NCBI GenBank assembly: GCA_023079485.1
Contig: CM041090.1
Span: forward strand, 5,268,519-5,332,518
Direction of reading: 5' to 3'
DNA: 64,000 nt
Source of the DNA: Archilochus colubris
Taxonomy: Eukaryota > Chordata > Aves > Apodiformes > Trochilidae
In this document: piece by piece, positions 12,053 to 25,774 of the stretch
Layout of the letters: every line of letters begins with the position of its first letter
Position numbering within the stretch: position 1 is the stretch's first letter
Made by a program: the position numbers and the translations under genes
Notes under the pieces: generated by a model
Seen by the model: only the letters and a program-made list of their open reading frames with translations
What the model was told of the DNA's origin: nothing
The model's database searches: none

Positions 12053-13989
12053 ATTGCATCAATTTCTTTGATATATGATAAAGCTTAACTTAAGACACTT
12101 GTCAAAGTAGCAAATATCCCTGAGTTAATCCTGGTGGATCATTAGCACCAGGAGAAATAATGACAGGGAAACACAAAGGCCTCTCTTCAAAATGGTTCCC
12201 CTAAAGGATGGGTTCCACAGCCTCAGTGCTGCTCTTGCTGCATTCATAGAGATTATTTCCTTCTGGAAGCATTTTACCCTGTATTTTAACTGCTTTTTCC
12301 ATAAATATTTACTGTAATTTTTTGTGTGTTACTTAAACTGACTGGATAATTTGAGCTGTGTGGTTGCTATTTATCTTTTGTCTTTCGATATCAAGGATAT
12401 TAGGGCCTCACAGCAAATATGGTCTACAAAACCTTTGAAATATTTTGGATGTGGCAGAGGGGCAGAAGGAGTTAGCATGGGAAAGACAATGGGAAGGAAT
12501 CCTTCCAAAGGTCCCTAATCTTACACTAATTATAAATAACTCTTTGCCTAGCCAAACCAGTAGTTTTTAGGGCTCTACACTCTCTCCTTGGGGTTCTTCA
12601 TGGCCTGCAGCCCTCTCCTGACAGGTCCTCCTGCAGGATATGAGGTTATCCCAGCTCCTCTCTCATTTTCCCATCTGGAAATAAGGTGTGGAGCAACTAT
12701 TAACAAACACTTACTCATGTATTTGTTTGGAAAGGCATCAGGCACAACCCCTGGAGCTATGTATCAATCCCATTATTAGTAATAATTGTAGCAGGGAATA
12801 AATGCCATGGCAGGTAGGTTAAACCCAGGAGCAGAGATGGGAGCAGCTCAAGCAGAGTCTGTGAAAGGTGTAGTGAGCACAGCTGAGGGTTGCTCCTTTT
12901 TCACCTCTTTTTTGCACTCCTTTTCAGTCCCCAACACCAGACTTGAGCTGTCTCCTTTTTTTCCTGAGCTCTTAAGCATTTCCCTGATCCCAGCTCCATG
13001 GGGCATCCACCCAGGATGAGCAGGGCATGGCTCATCCAGGCTGGGTGCTGGGCATGGGCATCCTTGTGGATCCTTGTGGATCCCTGCTCGTGCCCCTGAG
13101 GCACCAGCACCTTACCCTTTACACAGGGGGACTGGCAAAGATCCAATGGAAATTACAACACACGGATTCCAAATGGCATCTGGCCCCCATCTTAAACAAC
13201 CAACCTAATGCAATTCCCTAGATTTCCAGTTTCTAACTGAAGAATGAGCTGATCAAGAGAACTAAATATACCGAGAACATGGAGGAGGGGAAGATATTTT
13301 CATTTTTTCCTTCAATTTAAAGCAAACATGCCAACATCAAACCCTTCTCCTACTGCCCACTGCATTGCCCATCACCAAAAATAATTCTGTTTGAAGAGGA
13401 ACAGGAGAGACAGATGGCTGCAGCTCAGCTGATGGTGTGGACCCTGCATTTCCATGGAATTCTGGAGGTTCCCTGCAAGAGAACTTGGCTGCACCCAGGC
13501 TCAACAAACCTGGCTTCTCCCACTTTCTAAAACTGCTGCTAAGGAATGAACTGCTTGGAGCAGAACCTCACCTCTGCCAAAAGAGTGAACTGGGGGTTGC
13601 AAAAGGATATAAAAATATGCAGAAATGGGAAAACCCCAAGGTTTGTCAGCTGGAGAGCAGGGGACTGGGAAGTTCCTGCAAATATCCAGGGAAGACACCA
13701 GGCTGGTGACTTCCTGGGCTTGTTGGGAGCAATTCCAAACCCCTGGAAAAGGGAGAGTTTCCAGGCAGCAATTGGTCCCTAGCAGTGAAAAAGAGAAGAA
13801 TTTAAGGCAGTAACAGGGAGAGAAATTAATCAAAAAGAGGTCACAGGTTCAGAAAGTTTGATAAACACTGCACTGATGGAAATATGATACTGCAAATAGG
13901 AAGATGGCAAAGGAAGGAAGGACATTTACTGCCTGTGAATGGGAAAAGGAAAAAGGAACCCACCACAGGTCCCAAGAACTTGATCCCTA

Positions 13990-14135
13990 AGAGTACAAAA
14001 AAAAAAACAAACAAAACCAAAAAAACCAAACCAATCAACCAAAAAAAAGCCCAAAACCAACTAACCAACCAAACAAAAAACACCCCCCAAAAAAACCAAC
14101 CAACCAAACAAACAAAACAACCACAAAAAAAGAAT
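13990..14135. repeat. A/C-only low-complexity tract (AACC/AAAC)n
   Basis: About 145 bp composed almost only of A and C on the plus strand, with degenerate AACC, AAAC and AACCA repeats. The strict strand asymmetry keeps a plus frame open (Lys/Asn/Thr/Gln/Pro-rich) and a minus frame open (Phe/Leu/Trp/Gly/Val-rich). Neither is credible as a protein. Confidence 0.85.
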
Positions 14136-15637
14136 TTAAATAATGGCAAGATTAAAAAAGAAACACAAAACTTTTCTAGCTGACTGCCAGCAGCTTTCTC
14201 AGACTCCATCAATGACTGGTGCTTCATTCAGTGCCTGCCTTTTTACCATATATTCAGTATTCTTCTACAATGAAAAAGCTGGGAATGCCCTCCTAGTCCT
14301 AAAGCATTACTCCTCCTGAAGCAGCTGCCACTGGAAGAATGGGAAGGAGCCACACACCTCTTGTTTTACCTGGAAAAAGTGCTTGGAACATCTGAAACTG
14401 CCTCAAAATGTGTCCTGACCTTGGAGCTTGTCATGTATTTTGCTTTGCCAGGAGCCAGCTGATGAGTTTGCTCTATTTCCCTCTGCCTGTTTTGATGGGC
14501 TTCAGCTAGAATACAAAAACAACTTCTTGCAAAACAAGCATTCCATTTTTTAATTTTTTTTTTTTTGGTTCTTAGACCACTTTTTGCACTGCCCTGGTCC
14601 TTCCCCACACCCAGCTTGGGGAAGATGATGGAACATTTCTTCTACAGACAAAATGACAAGAAGATATTTTACTTATTTCTACATTTTCTTCTTATGTTTT
14701 GGTTCCCATCCCAGAGCACCTGGGTGGACAACTTATATTCAACCTCCCATATTAAATGAAACTGCCTGCAAAAAATTAAAATACCCCTTATTTCTCCTGT
14801 TCTCTTAACAAACCAGCAGAATAAATAACACCCTGTGATAAAAAAAAAAAAAAAATTGGCTAGGAATTTTTTATTTTTTATCATGCTGGAGTTTAGAAAC
14901 CACCTATTAACACAGGAGGACCAGAACATCCATCCCTTTTCACCCTCAGGAGGACCATACTACACCCAGCCCTCAAGAATATTTATTCAGGGGTTGTAGT
15001 TCAAGCTGTATCCATCTGAATTTGGATACCTGGAATATCCATCCCTTTCCTGGACACCAGCTCTTGCCATTCCCAAATAGCCAAGCACACTTGTAAGCAG
15101 TGAAGAAGTGGAATGATCAGATGGAATGATACCAAACCCAATAGAGATTTCCATAAAAAAGAAAACGAAGGTTTCAGGAATATTCTGGGCGTGGCTTTCA
15201 TCTTTTCCTACTTAGGAAAAAAAAATCAAAGTGCTTTATAAAAAAAAAATTAAAATGCTTTATGAAAATAACACCAGTGGTCCTACAGGTTTGGATGAAA
15301 ACTGAGGCCCTGCCAGCCTTTCCCAAGGATATTTCTTCCTGCCATGACCTTGCAGCCCCCCCAAAAATAATGGATGAACATTCCATGAAAAGGTTTCCAT
15401 TCTTTGTTTAAATACTGGGGGACTTCTGGTCATGGCCCATAGCAACCCTGCCTTCCCCAGCTGCCCAAATATAGTTAAAACAATCAGGCAAGTCCACAAA
15501 AGAAGCCAATTTGGGGCTGAGATTTAGCCACAACTTGTCAATTAATTTCAGACCTATCTGTAAAGAGTGGTGGTGGCCCAGGGACACTTCCCTGATCAGG
15601 GCAGGATGAGGTGGCCACTCAGAGAGGTGAAGGGAAA
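14136..15637. other. Gene-poor stretch, nothing recognised
   Basis: AT-rich DNA with A/T runs (near 14553 and 14840) and no recognisable exon, RNA gene or transposon. Confidence 0.45.
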
Positions 15638-15760
15638 TCCTTTCTGCTCAGGTTTTGGGTCTTTCACCATAAAAATACTGATTTTTTTTTCGGACAGGTC
15701 CTTTCTGCTCAGCTTTTGGGTCTTTCACCATAAAAGTACTGATTTTTTTTCTTTTTTTTT
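15638..15760. repeat. 61-bp tandem duplication
   Basis: TCCTTTCTGCTCAG begins at 15638, and a near-identical copy with TCAGC instead of TCAGG begins at 15699, a period of 61 bp. Both copies carry TTTTGGGTCTTTCACCATAA and end in a T-rich run. Two or three substitutions separate the copies, so the duplication is fairly recent. Confidence 0.85.
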
Positions 15761-15924
15761 TTGCAAAGGGACCCAGGATGCTGGCAGAGTCTAAGGACAA
15801 ACAAAAGAGAAGGTCCAAGCAGATTAATTCAAACTTCACTCTTCCTCTTCTCAAAGAAATTAAATACAGGAGGAACACTTTTGATTTGCACTATCAAGCT
15901 AAGATTTTTTTTTTCCCCCCTTTG

Positions 15925-16013
15925 GAACCTTGGGGAGCCCAATACAGGGACAGGAGTTGGATTTGATGACCCTGATGGGTCCTTTCCAGCTCAGCAAATT
16001 CTATGATGCTGTG
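15925..16013 (+). mobile_element. CR1 LINE 3'-terminal fragment (plus orientation)
   Basis: GAGTTGGATTTGATGACC, then CTGATGGGTCCTTTCCAGCT, CAGCAAATTCTATGATG and CTGTGAA match the last 60-90 bp of an avian CR1 3' UTR. It is strongly 5'-truncated. Confidence 0.75.
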
Positions 16014-17494
16014 AACCTGCAGAGCCTGTGGATCAGCTGAAGAAGAGCCCAGGCTGCACTGGTGTTGCACATCTGGGTGCAATGGGTGAACCCTGGCATT
16101 ACAGAGAATGACCTCCATGAAGGGGCAAAATTCTGAATTTTCATTAAATTGGGAAAAAGAGACACAACTGGAGCCTCCAGAGATGGCAAGGGAGTCTGTC
16201 TGCATCCACCAACTTTTTACCAGTTGTAAATAACCATTTTGTACCTTCTAGATATACCATGAATACTTTCTAGCTTCATGTCATTTGAGTAAGGAATAAA
16301 GTCACCAGCAGCTAGGTGAGATATCTATTTTATACAGACTCCATTCTACATTAAAATACTTTTTCTATGGGGAGAAAAAAACAAAAAAAAAAATAGAAAA
16401 GGAGTAGGTTCCCATTTCTAAAGCTTCAGTTCCACCTAAGCAAGCAGACAGAATAATCCAAGCCCAACCCAGCAATATTAGAATACCCTACACAGAAATA
16501 TTCTGACACACACAACCAGCTTCAAACCAACTGCATTATGTGCTAGAATGGAGCCAGAATTTTATTTTTTTCCACCTAAACCCAGGCCTGACTCAACCTT
16601 TCTGGAAAACTGAGAGAATGCAGTTAGGTGCCAGAGATCTGGGATGGTCCCAATCCAGAGCTGAGCACCTGGAGCTGTCTCCAGGCTCCACATCTCCATT
16701 CCCAAATCCTTGCATCCTGACTGCTCTCCTTTTGGGTCCTGTTAGGTGCCCTTCTGCCATCTATTTTATAGCCCTGTGCCCTGAAATAAGGATTTGCTGC
16801 ATTATTAAAGCAGAACAGAGCTGAGGATGCTTTGAAGGGTTGCTTTAAATTTTCCAAGCATGAGTCCTGGTTGTTGGAGCAGGGTTCTATACCATGAGTA
16901 TAATGACCATTAAAACTAAAAGTTAATAGATAAACACTGAGGCCAATTAAATGCATTTTTTCCCAGTGAAATAAATTTAATTAAGGGTATATTTCAGCTT
17001 TAAGAGCAGAATGTCATTCTTACCTCAAGAATTTGCATTAGAGAAACAGAGGATTTTATGTGAGTTGGGAAATTCTACTAACCTGAGTCCTCTTTTCTCC
17101 CTCTCCCAAATTAACCAGGGGAAAAAAAAAGGGAATGGGGACACTTAAAGTTAATTAAAGCTCCATTAATTACTTCTCATCCTGACAGGATGGAGTTTGA
17201 GAAACCAAAGACCAAGCAATTGGTTCTTTTTTTTTTGAAAGCTTCGTGATGGAAACTGTGGCAAGTTGAGTCTTAGTAAATAGAGTAGAAACCTAGGTGG
17301 CTGTAGTAGGAAAAAAAAATTAAAATTTGAACCTTTTCTATCAAAATTCCTCTGGTTTTAAGTTTCCAGCCACAACTGAGGCTCCTGCAGTCCAAATCCT
17401 GCAGTATCTGCCTTGCTTCATCTGCATCAGTAGGAGTTTTGCAACTTTTATTTACAGAGTCCTACAGAAGAAATTAATCTCAAAGGTTTACCTT

Positions 17495-17533
17495 AATATA
17501 TATATTATATAAATATATATATATATATATATA
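17495..17533. repeat. (AT)n microsatellite
   Basis: Interrupted AT dinucleotide repeats (TATATATATTATATAAATAT and a following run of alternating AT). Confidence 0.9.
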
Positions 17534-20500
17534 ACAATAATTATATATAGCTGAAGCTTCATCACTGGGAATTTTTACCTTACTGGGTAACAGTGAGCAG
17601 TTTTCCACATCTGACTTATTTTAATGTGGAATCTAAAAATCTTGGAAAACTTATTTGGGGGATTTAAACCAACCTGGTAATATGTTTGACAATTTGAGCA
17701 ACTTTGGGATGATTTCTAGGGAGCAAAAAGAAGGAATAGTTTGTGGGACAGGAGAACAAAGCATTTAAAAAAAAAAAATAAAACCAAACAAAACATTCAC
17801 TTGTGAATGAATCCTGGAGAATTTACTAGTCCCATCTAAAAGAAATGAATTAATGAATAAATCAAGAATTAAGCATGTTATGAATCCATCAATTCTGTTT
17901 TCTATACTGGGCTTACACCACGGCTTACAGGGCTCACTTTCTAATTAATGAAATATTTAATAACATAATCATATTTAAGCTTATTAATACGGCCCTTAAA
18001 AGCACATTATTTCCCCAAAGCACAGCCAATTAGCAAATTCAACCTGAAGGCAGGATTTCAGGGGGAACTGGAGCCCAAGAAGTTGGGGTTTCTTCCTGAC
18101 ATTTCTATTTCTGGGCTGCCACTCCCGGAGCTGACCCAGAGCTCACTCCCACTTCACATTTAATTCATAAAAATCTTCCTTATTCTACTGATCCCAGCAC
18201 TAACCTGGCCATCAAAAAGATGCCCACTGATTTAAAAGTTATGTGGAAATAATTCTTTTTCATTAAAAAAAAAAAATAAATCACTTTTAGGGTGTTTATG
18301 TCTCCATCCATCAGGTTGCTGCAGTTATTCTTTTTCCAGGTAAACATTTAGGTTTACTTAGTACATGAAAAAAAAATGTTTTTTAATGGAGTTTTAATTA
18401 AATTTAGGGAGCTCACCAGCCTTTGGAAAGGCAAATTCTCTGGTAGACCTCTTACCATGAGTTTTAATTAATTTCTTTGAATTTGAAGCCATTACCAAAG
18501 CAAAGAAGCTGTTTTCCCCCTCTTAGAAAAATTTCAGCAGGCATTTAAAAACATTTTTACTCAAATATGGGTGGTTTGAGATGGGGGGGGGGGTTTGTTT
18601 GTTTGCTTTTATTCTTTTAAACTCCTTCCCTTAATTCAAAGATTTCTAACTTCAATTGCATGAAGTTCCTGGTGCAAAATTGCTGGAAATCTCCCTCTGT
18701 CACTCACTTATTTTTATGTCAAAACAAAAATCACCATTTATTCTTTACATTTCCAAAAGAACCAGGATTTCATGTTTATTATTTTGGGAGCCATAAAAAG
18801 GAAAAGCTCCAAGAATATTCAGGAGGAAACTGAGACTGCAGCTGCCAGCCACAGGATCACTGTGGGGTTGTTGGCATCTAGAAATTCTTACAAATGCTTT
18901 TATTGGGCTAATATGGGTAATTTGGAATATTTCTATGTTCTATGGAAGAAATCTCAGTTAAACTTCCAAACAAGTCTGATGTAACCCTGCTTGTTCAGTC
19001 ACTTCCATGAGGTATGGACCAGCTATAAATAGAAATCCTTTACCGTAAGGAGATTTATAAATAACCTCTTTCTAACAGCCCAAATCATCTCAAACCACAA
19101 TTAAACTTTTAGAGCATTTTAGAAGTTTTTAAGGAAGGTTTGAAACAGACTTTTAAATTTTTTTTCTTTTAATCTCCATGTATTTTTATTGCTAACTCCT
19201 TAAAACCCTTCAGAAAAAAAAAACCCCAAACCTCCCACTAAGAATCATCAATGCAAATTAATAATTAATAATTAGTACTGTACCTACAGCCTCATCTTTT
19301 GTTAATTATTAGGGACAGTCCCCAGTTTGAAAAAAAAGGGCTGGGTTTCAGCTGCAGGTAGTGATAAGATATAATATTATAACTTTCAAAAAGCTTCTTA
19401 CCTAAATTAACTGGAAAAAACCTTTTTAAATAATTTCCTATTAGTAATTTCCAAGGAAAAAATCTGCTCCAAGAGAAGTATTGGAGAATTAGGAGCAAAT
19501 TTGCTGGTTTTCTTTTTTGCCTCTCTGCAGAAGAGTCAAGAGAAATTTTTAAAAAGGAGAAAAAACAGAACTTCTAAACAGAAATATATACAGGAGGGAT
19601 GAATATTGGTTCTAATAGTTAATTATTAAGTTATATGAATTAGTTTGAACTACAGGAACCCAAAGAATAGTAAAAAACTCCAAACTTGTGTTCATTGTTT
19701 GCCCTTATCGAAATATTTTCTCTTTGTCCAAATTTTAAGTTTTTCTACTTAAATACCAACAATTATCCCCCTGTGAAGGGCATCTCTGCTGTTTAAATAA
19801 TGTTTTGACTGAATTACAAACTTAAACTCACAACTATTTTTTTTTTTAATGACTGCAAAACCAGATTGCTGTGTTTTCTCAGGAGCAGATCTTCCTTGAT
19901 GCCAAGATCTCTGGGCTTTATTTTCCAATACTAACCACAAAATGTCAGTTTTAAATAACTCAGTTTTAAATTCAGCAGCTCATCCTAATTATTACAATTG
20001 CCAAAATCTATTTCTGCCTTTATTCTGCAAGGGCAGGGCTTTATTTGTTTGGGATCCTATATATGTTAAATGGAGAATGTAAACCATCTAAGTCCTAGAA
20101 ACCACTAAAAAATGGTAAATAAATAAATGGTAAATAAATAACATTTCTTTTTATCAAATCATCAGCCAGTAGGTTAATAATAGCAGCCATCTAAAAGCTT
20201 TTTTTTTTTTTTTTTCAGTATTTGCTGCTTCTGTTTGCTTAGGTTTTCACCTGAAATTGTTGTTACTTTGATTTTAAAGAAACAGCAAAGTTTTCTTCTC
20301 CAGCAAAATCCTGAAGAGTTAAAAAAATCACATTAAAAAAAAGTTGACATGAAATTCAGCTCCCTTTGGAGTCAAAGGGAATTTCAGCCCTGATTTCAGG
20401 AGAGCAGGATCAGTCCAGAGGAATTAAAAAATCCAGTTATTTCCTAACTTTTTCCATATGAATTTGGTCATATTTAGGGGATGCTTCCTCTTTAGACATG

Positions 20501-21314
20501 TTTGGTAATTTAAGTTGTTGTTTTTTTAATTACTGTTAGGAAATAAATCCAGCAAAATGAAAAAGTATTTAGCTGAGATTTGGGTTCAAGCATGCACTAT
20601 TCCCACTTCAGCTTTTTCCTCTAAATCCTAAGGTGCAAACCACCCCACCCTTCCTCTAAAATAGATTTCAGAAATACTTTTATTTATATCTAGATTAGAT
20701 AATTGAGCTTACTTTGTTTTATATTTAGCTGCATGCTACTTTGGCTATTACGAGCCTAACTTCCCAGAATAAAAAAGAAATATCTCCCCTAAAGATGATT
20801 TTTCAACTGGGTAATATTTAGTATAAATATTCACTTTAAATAAAAAACTGCTCACTGAAATTACCTGGTTTATACTTGTAATTCTAGAGTATTTTACCTA
20901 AATTTTAATCTATCCTCATTTTTAATTTCTTCCAAGCCTGAGTTCTAGATAATTAAACAGAACCTGACTCTGAATGTCAATCTTTCACAATATGGAATAT
21001 ATATTAAAAAAGACTGTACAAAGCTCAAAAAAACCCCCTTTTTTTTTCTTTTTTTTTTTTCTTTTTTCTTTTTTTTTTTTTTTGTCAGAAAAAGAAGTAC
21101 TTTCAGACAGTCCATTTCAAGGCAGCAGATTTTTTGCCTGAGTTCATTGTGGAGGTCAAAAGACCTGCAGGAAATTGGTCTTAATATCAAAAATACTGGG
21201 TTTGTAATTATATGAAAAGAATATTTGTGGTACTGTGCTATCCCAGCAGCTCTGGAAGCTTATATAGGAATCTTGTCTGGATGCTCTGGATACTTCTGGG
21301 TCTCCCTCGTATGG

Positions 21315-21342
21315 AAAAAAAAAAAAAAAAAAAAAAAAAAAA
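21315..21342. repeat. A28 homopolymer
   Basis: An uninterrupted run of 28 A. No retroposed body is visible upstream. Confidence 0.9.
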
Positions 21343-24300
21343 GCAGCTGATTTCCAGGTTAAATTTGCAAATTACTGGTAAAAACCCCAACCACAAATTT
21401 CTTTCCTTTAAAAACTCTACTACCTAAATGGCAACATTTTGTTTATTTCGTTAAAGGCTTCAAGCTGCTTGTCTGGGAGCTTTTCATTTCTGAAGAACTC
21501 AGCACAGCAGATCCCAAATATCCGAGAAAAAAAAAAACCCAAACATAATAAATAAAGTGATAATTTTTTTTTTTTTTAATTAATGAATTTGAAACACTTG
21601 AAGTCGTTTGAGGGAAACAAGTTTGAACTTTTACTTCTGATTTACTGCTTTGCAAACTTGGAGGCAGGATGATGGGGATGAGGGGATGAGGGGAAGCTCT
21701 GCACCATTCCCCACTGGAGGCTCCAGAAGGATGCTAGGAATATTCCTAGGAATAATCCTCATCCAGAGAAAGGTGCCTGTCGAATTCCTCGAGTTTATTC
21801 CCATGAATATTCATGAACATTGACTAAAGGCTGGAGGATTTAGCCTCCGAGTAGCCAGCAGAGATTCCTCACCCCTCCAGTTCCAGAAAGCATCCTCGGG
21901 GCTGATGGGGGTAACAGCGATGGGACCAGCACAAAATAATTTAGAAATCCTGGGTTAAATTTATCCCAGCAGGAATTTACAAAGTCCTTGAGCAAGCAGG
22001 GGTAGTTTAGGTTCATGTCACAACGACTCTGAGCCCAAGAAGGAGAGGATGGAGAGGAGACAGAACCGGCCACCCCTCAGCATCCCCCATCCCTCAGAAA
22101 AAGAGGGATGAAAGTCACTTTCCAATCCACAAATCCTGCAGGTGTCCATCAGAAAGGCACCGCAGGTCAGTCAGGATCAGACCTGAGCAATGATCTTGTT
22201 GTTAAAAAAAAAAATAGAAATAAATCAGGGATTTCATCTCTTTTACCTCTGATCTTGATGGCTCTGGGTCTGGGTACTGCTCAGGTGGAGGATTCCTTGC
22301 CCTCCCCCCCCAGCCCGGGAAAAGCAGCAAACTGGACAGAAATTTTCCCAGCAAACACAAAAAGTTTTGATTGATGGGAGGAGAGGTAGAAGTGCTGAAA
22401 AGAGCACTTTCTCACCACCACCACTGCCCCAAAAAAGAAAAAGAAAAAAAAAAAAAGAAAAAAAAAATAGTTCCATCAGGATGGTTCAGTAAAGAACAAC
22501 CCAAGCAAGCAGGAAAGCTCTACCAGCCGGATTGCTGGAATCCAAACAAGGCTTTGAGAAGGTGATGGGCAGGGAAGGGTTAAACCCAAGGCTTTTGTTC
22601 CCTGCTGGCTCTGTTTGGGGTGACAAAGATGCTCATGGAGCTGACCCAAGGAAATCGGGAGTGACTGTAGCAGAGCAAGAGCTTGAAACAACTCAAGGGG
22701 TAGGAGACTCCATCTCGGGTGGTTCTGGAAAGCTGGAGCCAAAAATAAAGCTTTGGTAACACTTCTGCTCAGAATTACCCTACAAAAAACCCTGCCTCAC
22801 TAAATTAAAACAGGGGTGTTTAATTTCAGTCTGAAAGTGTCACAAAGTTTTGTTTAAGTCAGATGTGAAAGTTACTTCAAATGTAATTAGGAAGGTGTCC
22901 TGGTTTTAACTTCTTAAAAAAAAGAACAAAAATAAAGAAAAGCATTACTAATAAATAGGAACTAGTGCTACTTGGGTGATTTTGATTATTTCTGTAATTG
23001 CAAACAAAGTAAATTCCAGTTCTGAGCCCATTAATCATGAATAAAGACATTTATTTCATCTGGAAAGGTGCTTTGATAAAAACAGAAGCTAACTATTACA
23101 AGGTATGAGAAGAGTTTGTCTGCCTTAATACCTTCTCCACAAATAAAATGACCCATGGAGCTGATTTTACCCTTTATTTGCCTTTTCTCATTAGATGGGG
23201 ATGGATTAGTGCTTCCCTAGATAACCCCCCCCTCTTTTTTAAAGTTCCCACTTCCAAAGGGTTAACCAAACACCTTCATCCCAGGTTTGGTTTTTGTTTT
23301 TGTTTTTTAAAGTCTATAACTTAACTGGAATCTAATGGTCCCAGTGTGGTCTGTAGCCAGCTGCAGGGCTCTCTGGCACAGTTTTCCCACTCCCTGGAAA
23401 AAAAAGATTTTTTTTTTTTTTTTTTGGTGTGCTCCTGTCCTCACCTGCAAAAAAGCCTTTGATGCAAGTGGGGAGCCCCAAGGATGAGCTGGGTAAGAAA
23501 GAAGCAAAACCTGCTTTCTGGCAACTGAAACATTTGGCTTCAAGCAGCAAATATCCTTTTTATTACACTGTTTTTTCCACTGGAGTATACGACAGTGAAC
23601 TGGTTTTAAAAAACCAACCCCTCAGCTGGAAGCCCAATGCATGGCTGCTGCTTCTCTTGGGGTCTGCCCATAAAAGCCCCTTGGGGTGTGATCTGCTGAA
23701 GTTCACTGAGCTCAGCAGCAAATCTCCAGCCCTCTTAACCTGTTGCTGCAGGTGTCTGGACTGGCTGTGACTGCAAAAAAAACCCCAAAAAAACCCTACA
23801 AACTTCTAGCACTTTCATCCTCTTCCCTCCATACAAATGCAGTCTGTTCAACCTAGAGGGATGGGGTACTGACCTGGGATGGAAAAGACTTGAAGATCAA
23901 AGATCTCCCCATCTTTTAAAGCCCAAAGTTCACGATGTGAAAACTTGCAGCTACAGTAATTTCAGGGATTTCTCTTCTGCATGCCAGGAAGGATTCAGGA
24001 CCACTGGATGCATTTTTATGACTCTATCCCTGCCAAACTACCTGTAGGAAATCTGCCTGGTAAAACATCACAACCTCTGACACAACCAGAGCCTAGTGAG
24101 CTGTAAAAAAACATCATGAGAGGCAGTAAGATGTGCCCTGATCTGCAGATCTGGGGGCTGAAACAGAGGCAATAACCTGATTATCCCCTGCTCCTGGGAA
24201 ATCCCTCTGTTGAGGGTCACCCTGTCACCCACACAGAGCCCCAGCCCAACCTGGGGACTGCTGCCCCTCTGCATCCTGCAGGACAATCAGCATCTCCCTG

Positions 24301-25395
24301 AGCAGAATGAACTAGAGATGTATCCAAAACTTTGTTCAGTCTTTTTTTTTTTTTTTTTTGACCATTACTACCTCCAGAAGTCTTTTTCTCAAACTCAGCT
24401 CAAGTAGTTTTTTTTCTATACACACTATTCCCTTCAAAAAAGAAAAAAAGCAATTTACATGTACATTACTATGTATTCCCCCCCTTTGTTTTTTATTTTT
24501 TTTTATACTAGGAAAGAAAAGTTTCACCAGCAATTTTTTTTTTAATATATTTACTGTTTCGTCTGCATCTTGATGCCAGTGTTTAAGGAAATGCTTAGCT
24601 TCCAAATTACACATAATTTACAAAAGCCCTGTCACAGAACCTGTCCTTTTCTAGCAGCTTTCTGCCAAAGCCAACCACCCTGAACATACCCAGGACTCTA
24701 CAGACTTCCCTGGTAGGAGCAGCATTGCCTTTTACAGCTCCTGCAAATACTGGGGAGGGGGCACCTCATCCTTAAAGTCACACAGAGGGGATTTGCTTAT
24801 TTTTCTGTCAGTTCCCCCTGATAAAAAACTGTCTCCCCATCCAGCACCTGCTTTCCTTTCCCATGGCAAACCAGAACCTCTCATTTCAGGGATGTGACAG
24901 GTATTTTTACACTGCTTTTTTTAAATTTTTTTTTCTTATTTTTTTTCTAAGATAAACGTTTTCCTGAAGCTCTGTGTTTTAAACAGCTTCCTTATCTTTG
25001 GAGCAATCTTTACAAGTTCCCCTGCATTTCCCACCTGGGAGGATTTGTTTCTCAATGTACTTGGCTCACTCTGCCAGCTCCTCCACTCTCCAGGCTCTGG
25101 GCAGCCCAAAGCAGTAATCACCAAATAACCAAAATTACCTTTTGATACTATTTTTTTTTTAATGATGCAAACATTTCTAGCTGGTCTTCATTTAGAGTGC
25201 AATAAAGAAGTTAGTTTTAAGCTTGTCAGATCTGTTCTTACAACATTTGGCTGTTGTTTAACCATGAACTGTTTCACCCTGGCTGCTCTTAACCACACAC
25301 CCCTCTTGGTATTAACAATGGCATTTTAGGACTAAAATATGTTTTTAGAGTGGCCCTATGGATTTCTGAAGCCCTTTTGACAAGAAAGATGTGAA

Positions 25396-25774
25396 CTGAA
25401 AGGGGTCCTGAGGGGAGACCTCCTCACCCCTTACCAACAGCTGAAAGGAGGCTGTAGTAAGAGTGGGGTTGGTCCCTTCTCACTGGTGACAGAGGACAGA
25501 AGAAGGGGAAATGGCTTCATGTTGGATCAGGGGAGATTTAGGTTGGGTACCAGGAGAAACTTCTTTACAGGAAGGGTTGTGAAGCACTGGAAGAGGCTCC
25601 CCAAGGAGGTGGTTGAGTCTCCATCCCTCCCTGTGTTTAAAAATCCCCTGGATGTGGTGCTTGGGGACATGGGTTAGTGGTGGGGCATCAGGAACAGGGT
25701 GACAGGGTTAGGATGAGGTTGGACTGGATGATCTTGAAGGTTTTTTCCAACCTGAGCAATTCTGTGATTCTATG
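25396..25774 (+). mobile_element. CR1 LINE 3' part with ORF2 C-terminal remnant (plus)
   Basis: The frame at 25486-25677 reads [20 protein letters not shown] followed by [20 protein letters not shown]. This is the conserved C-terminal segment of CR1 ORF2 (reverse transcriptase polyprotein). The 3' UTR follows, with ATGGGTTAGTGGTGG, GGTTGGACTGGATGATCTTG, TTTTTTCCAACCTGAGC and the end ATTCTGTGATTCTATGAC. The element is 5'-truncated, and upstream of about 25396 nothing matches. It is non-autonomous and defunct. It is followed within a few bases by a second CR1 of another subfamily in the same orientation. Confidence 0.92.

Larger units (their letters stand above)
5581..13985. other. 8.4-kb gene-poor AT-rich stretch
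   Basis: I found no recognisable exon, RNA gene or transposon. Landmarks are an A25 run at 8288-8312, a C10 run near 9520, a T-rich/A-rich pair at 10809-10925 and a palindrome at 12026-12052. ORFs such as 6319-6507 (-), 7577-7870 (+) and 9393-9923 (+) have no domain or splice context and read through poly-T or poly-A tracts. It is compatible with a long intron or an intergenic region. Confidence 0.5.
16014..25395. other. 9.4-kb gene-poor AT-rich stretch
   Basis: This is one of the most AT-rich parts of the window. It contains many A, T and AT simple repeats: (AT)n near 17495-17533, a G9 run near 18585, T-rich DNA at 21040-21083, A28 at 21315-21342 and A-rich DNA at 22434-22467. There is a small palindromic cluster near 21740-21815 (AGGAATATTCCT, ATGAATATTCAT). 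I could not support any exon, RNA gene or transposon. It is compatible with a long intron. Confidence 0.5.

Noticed and set aside
13841..14227. 128-codon minus ORF with membrane-like Phe/Leu/Trp/Val stretch
   Set aside because: It translates the A/C-only simple repeat, so the hydrophobic appearance is a composition effect.
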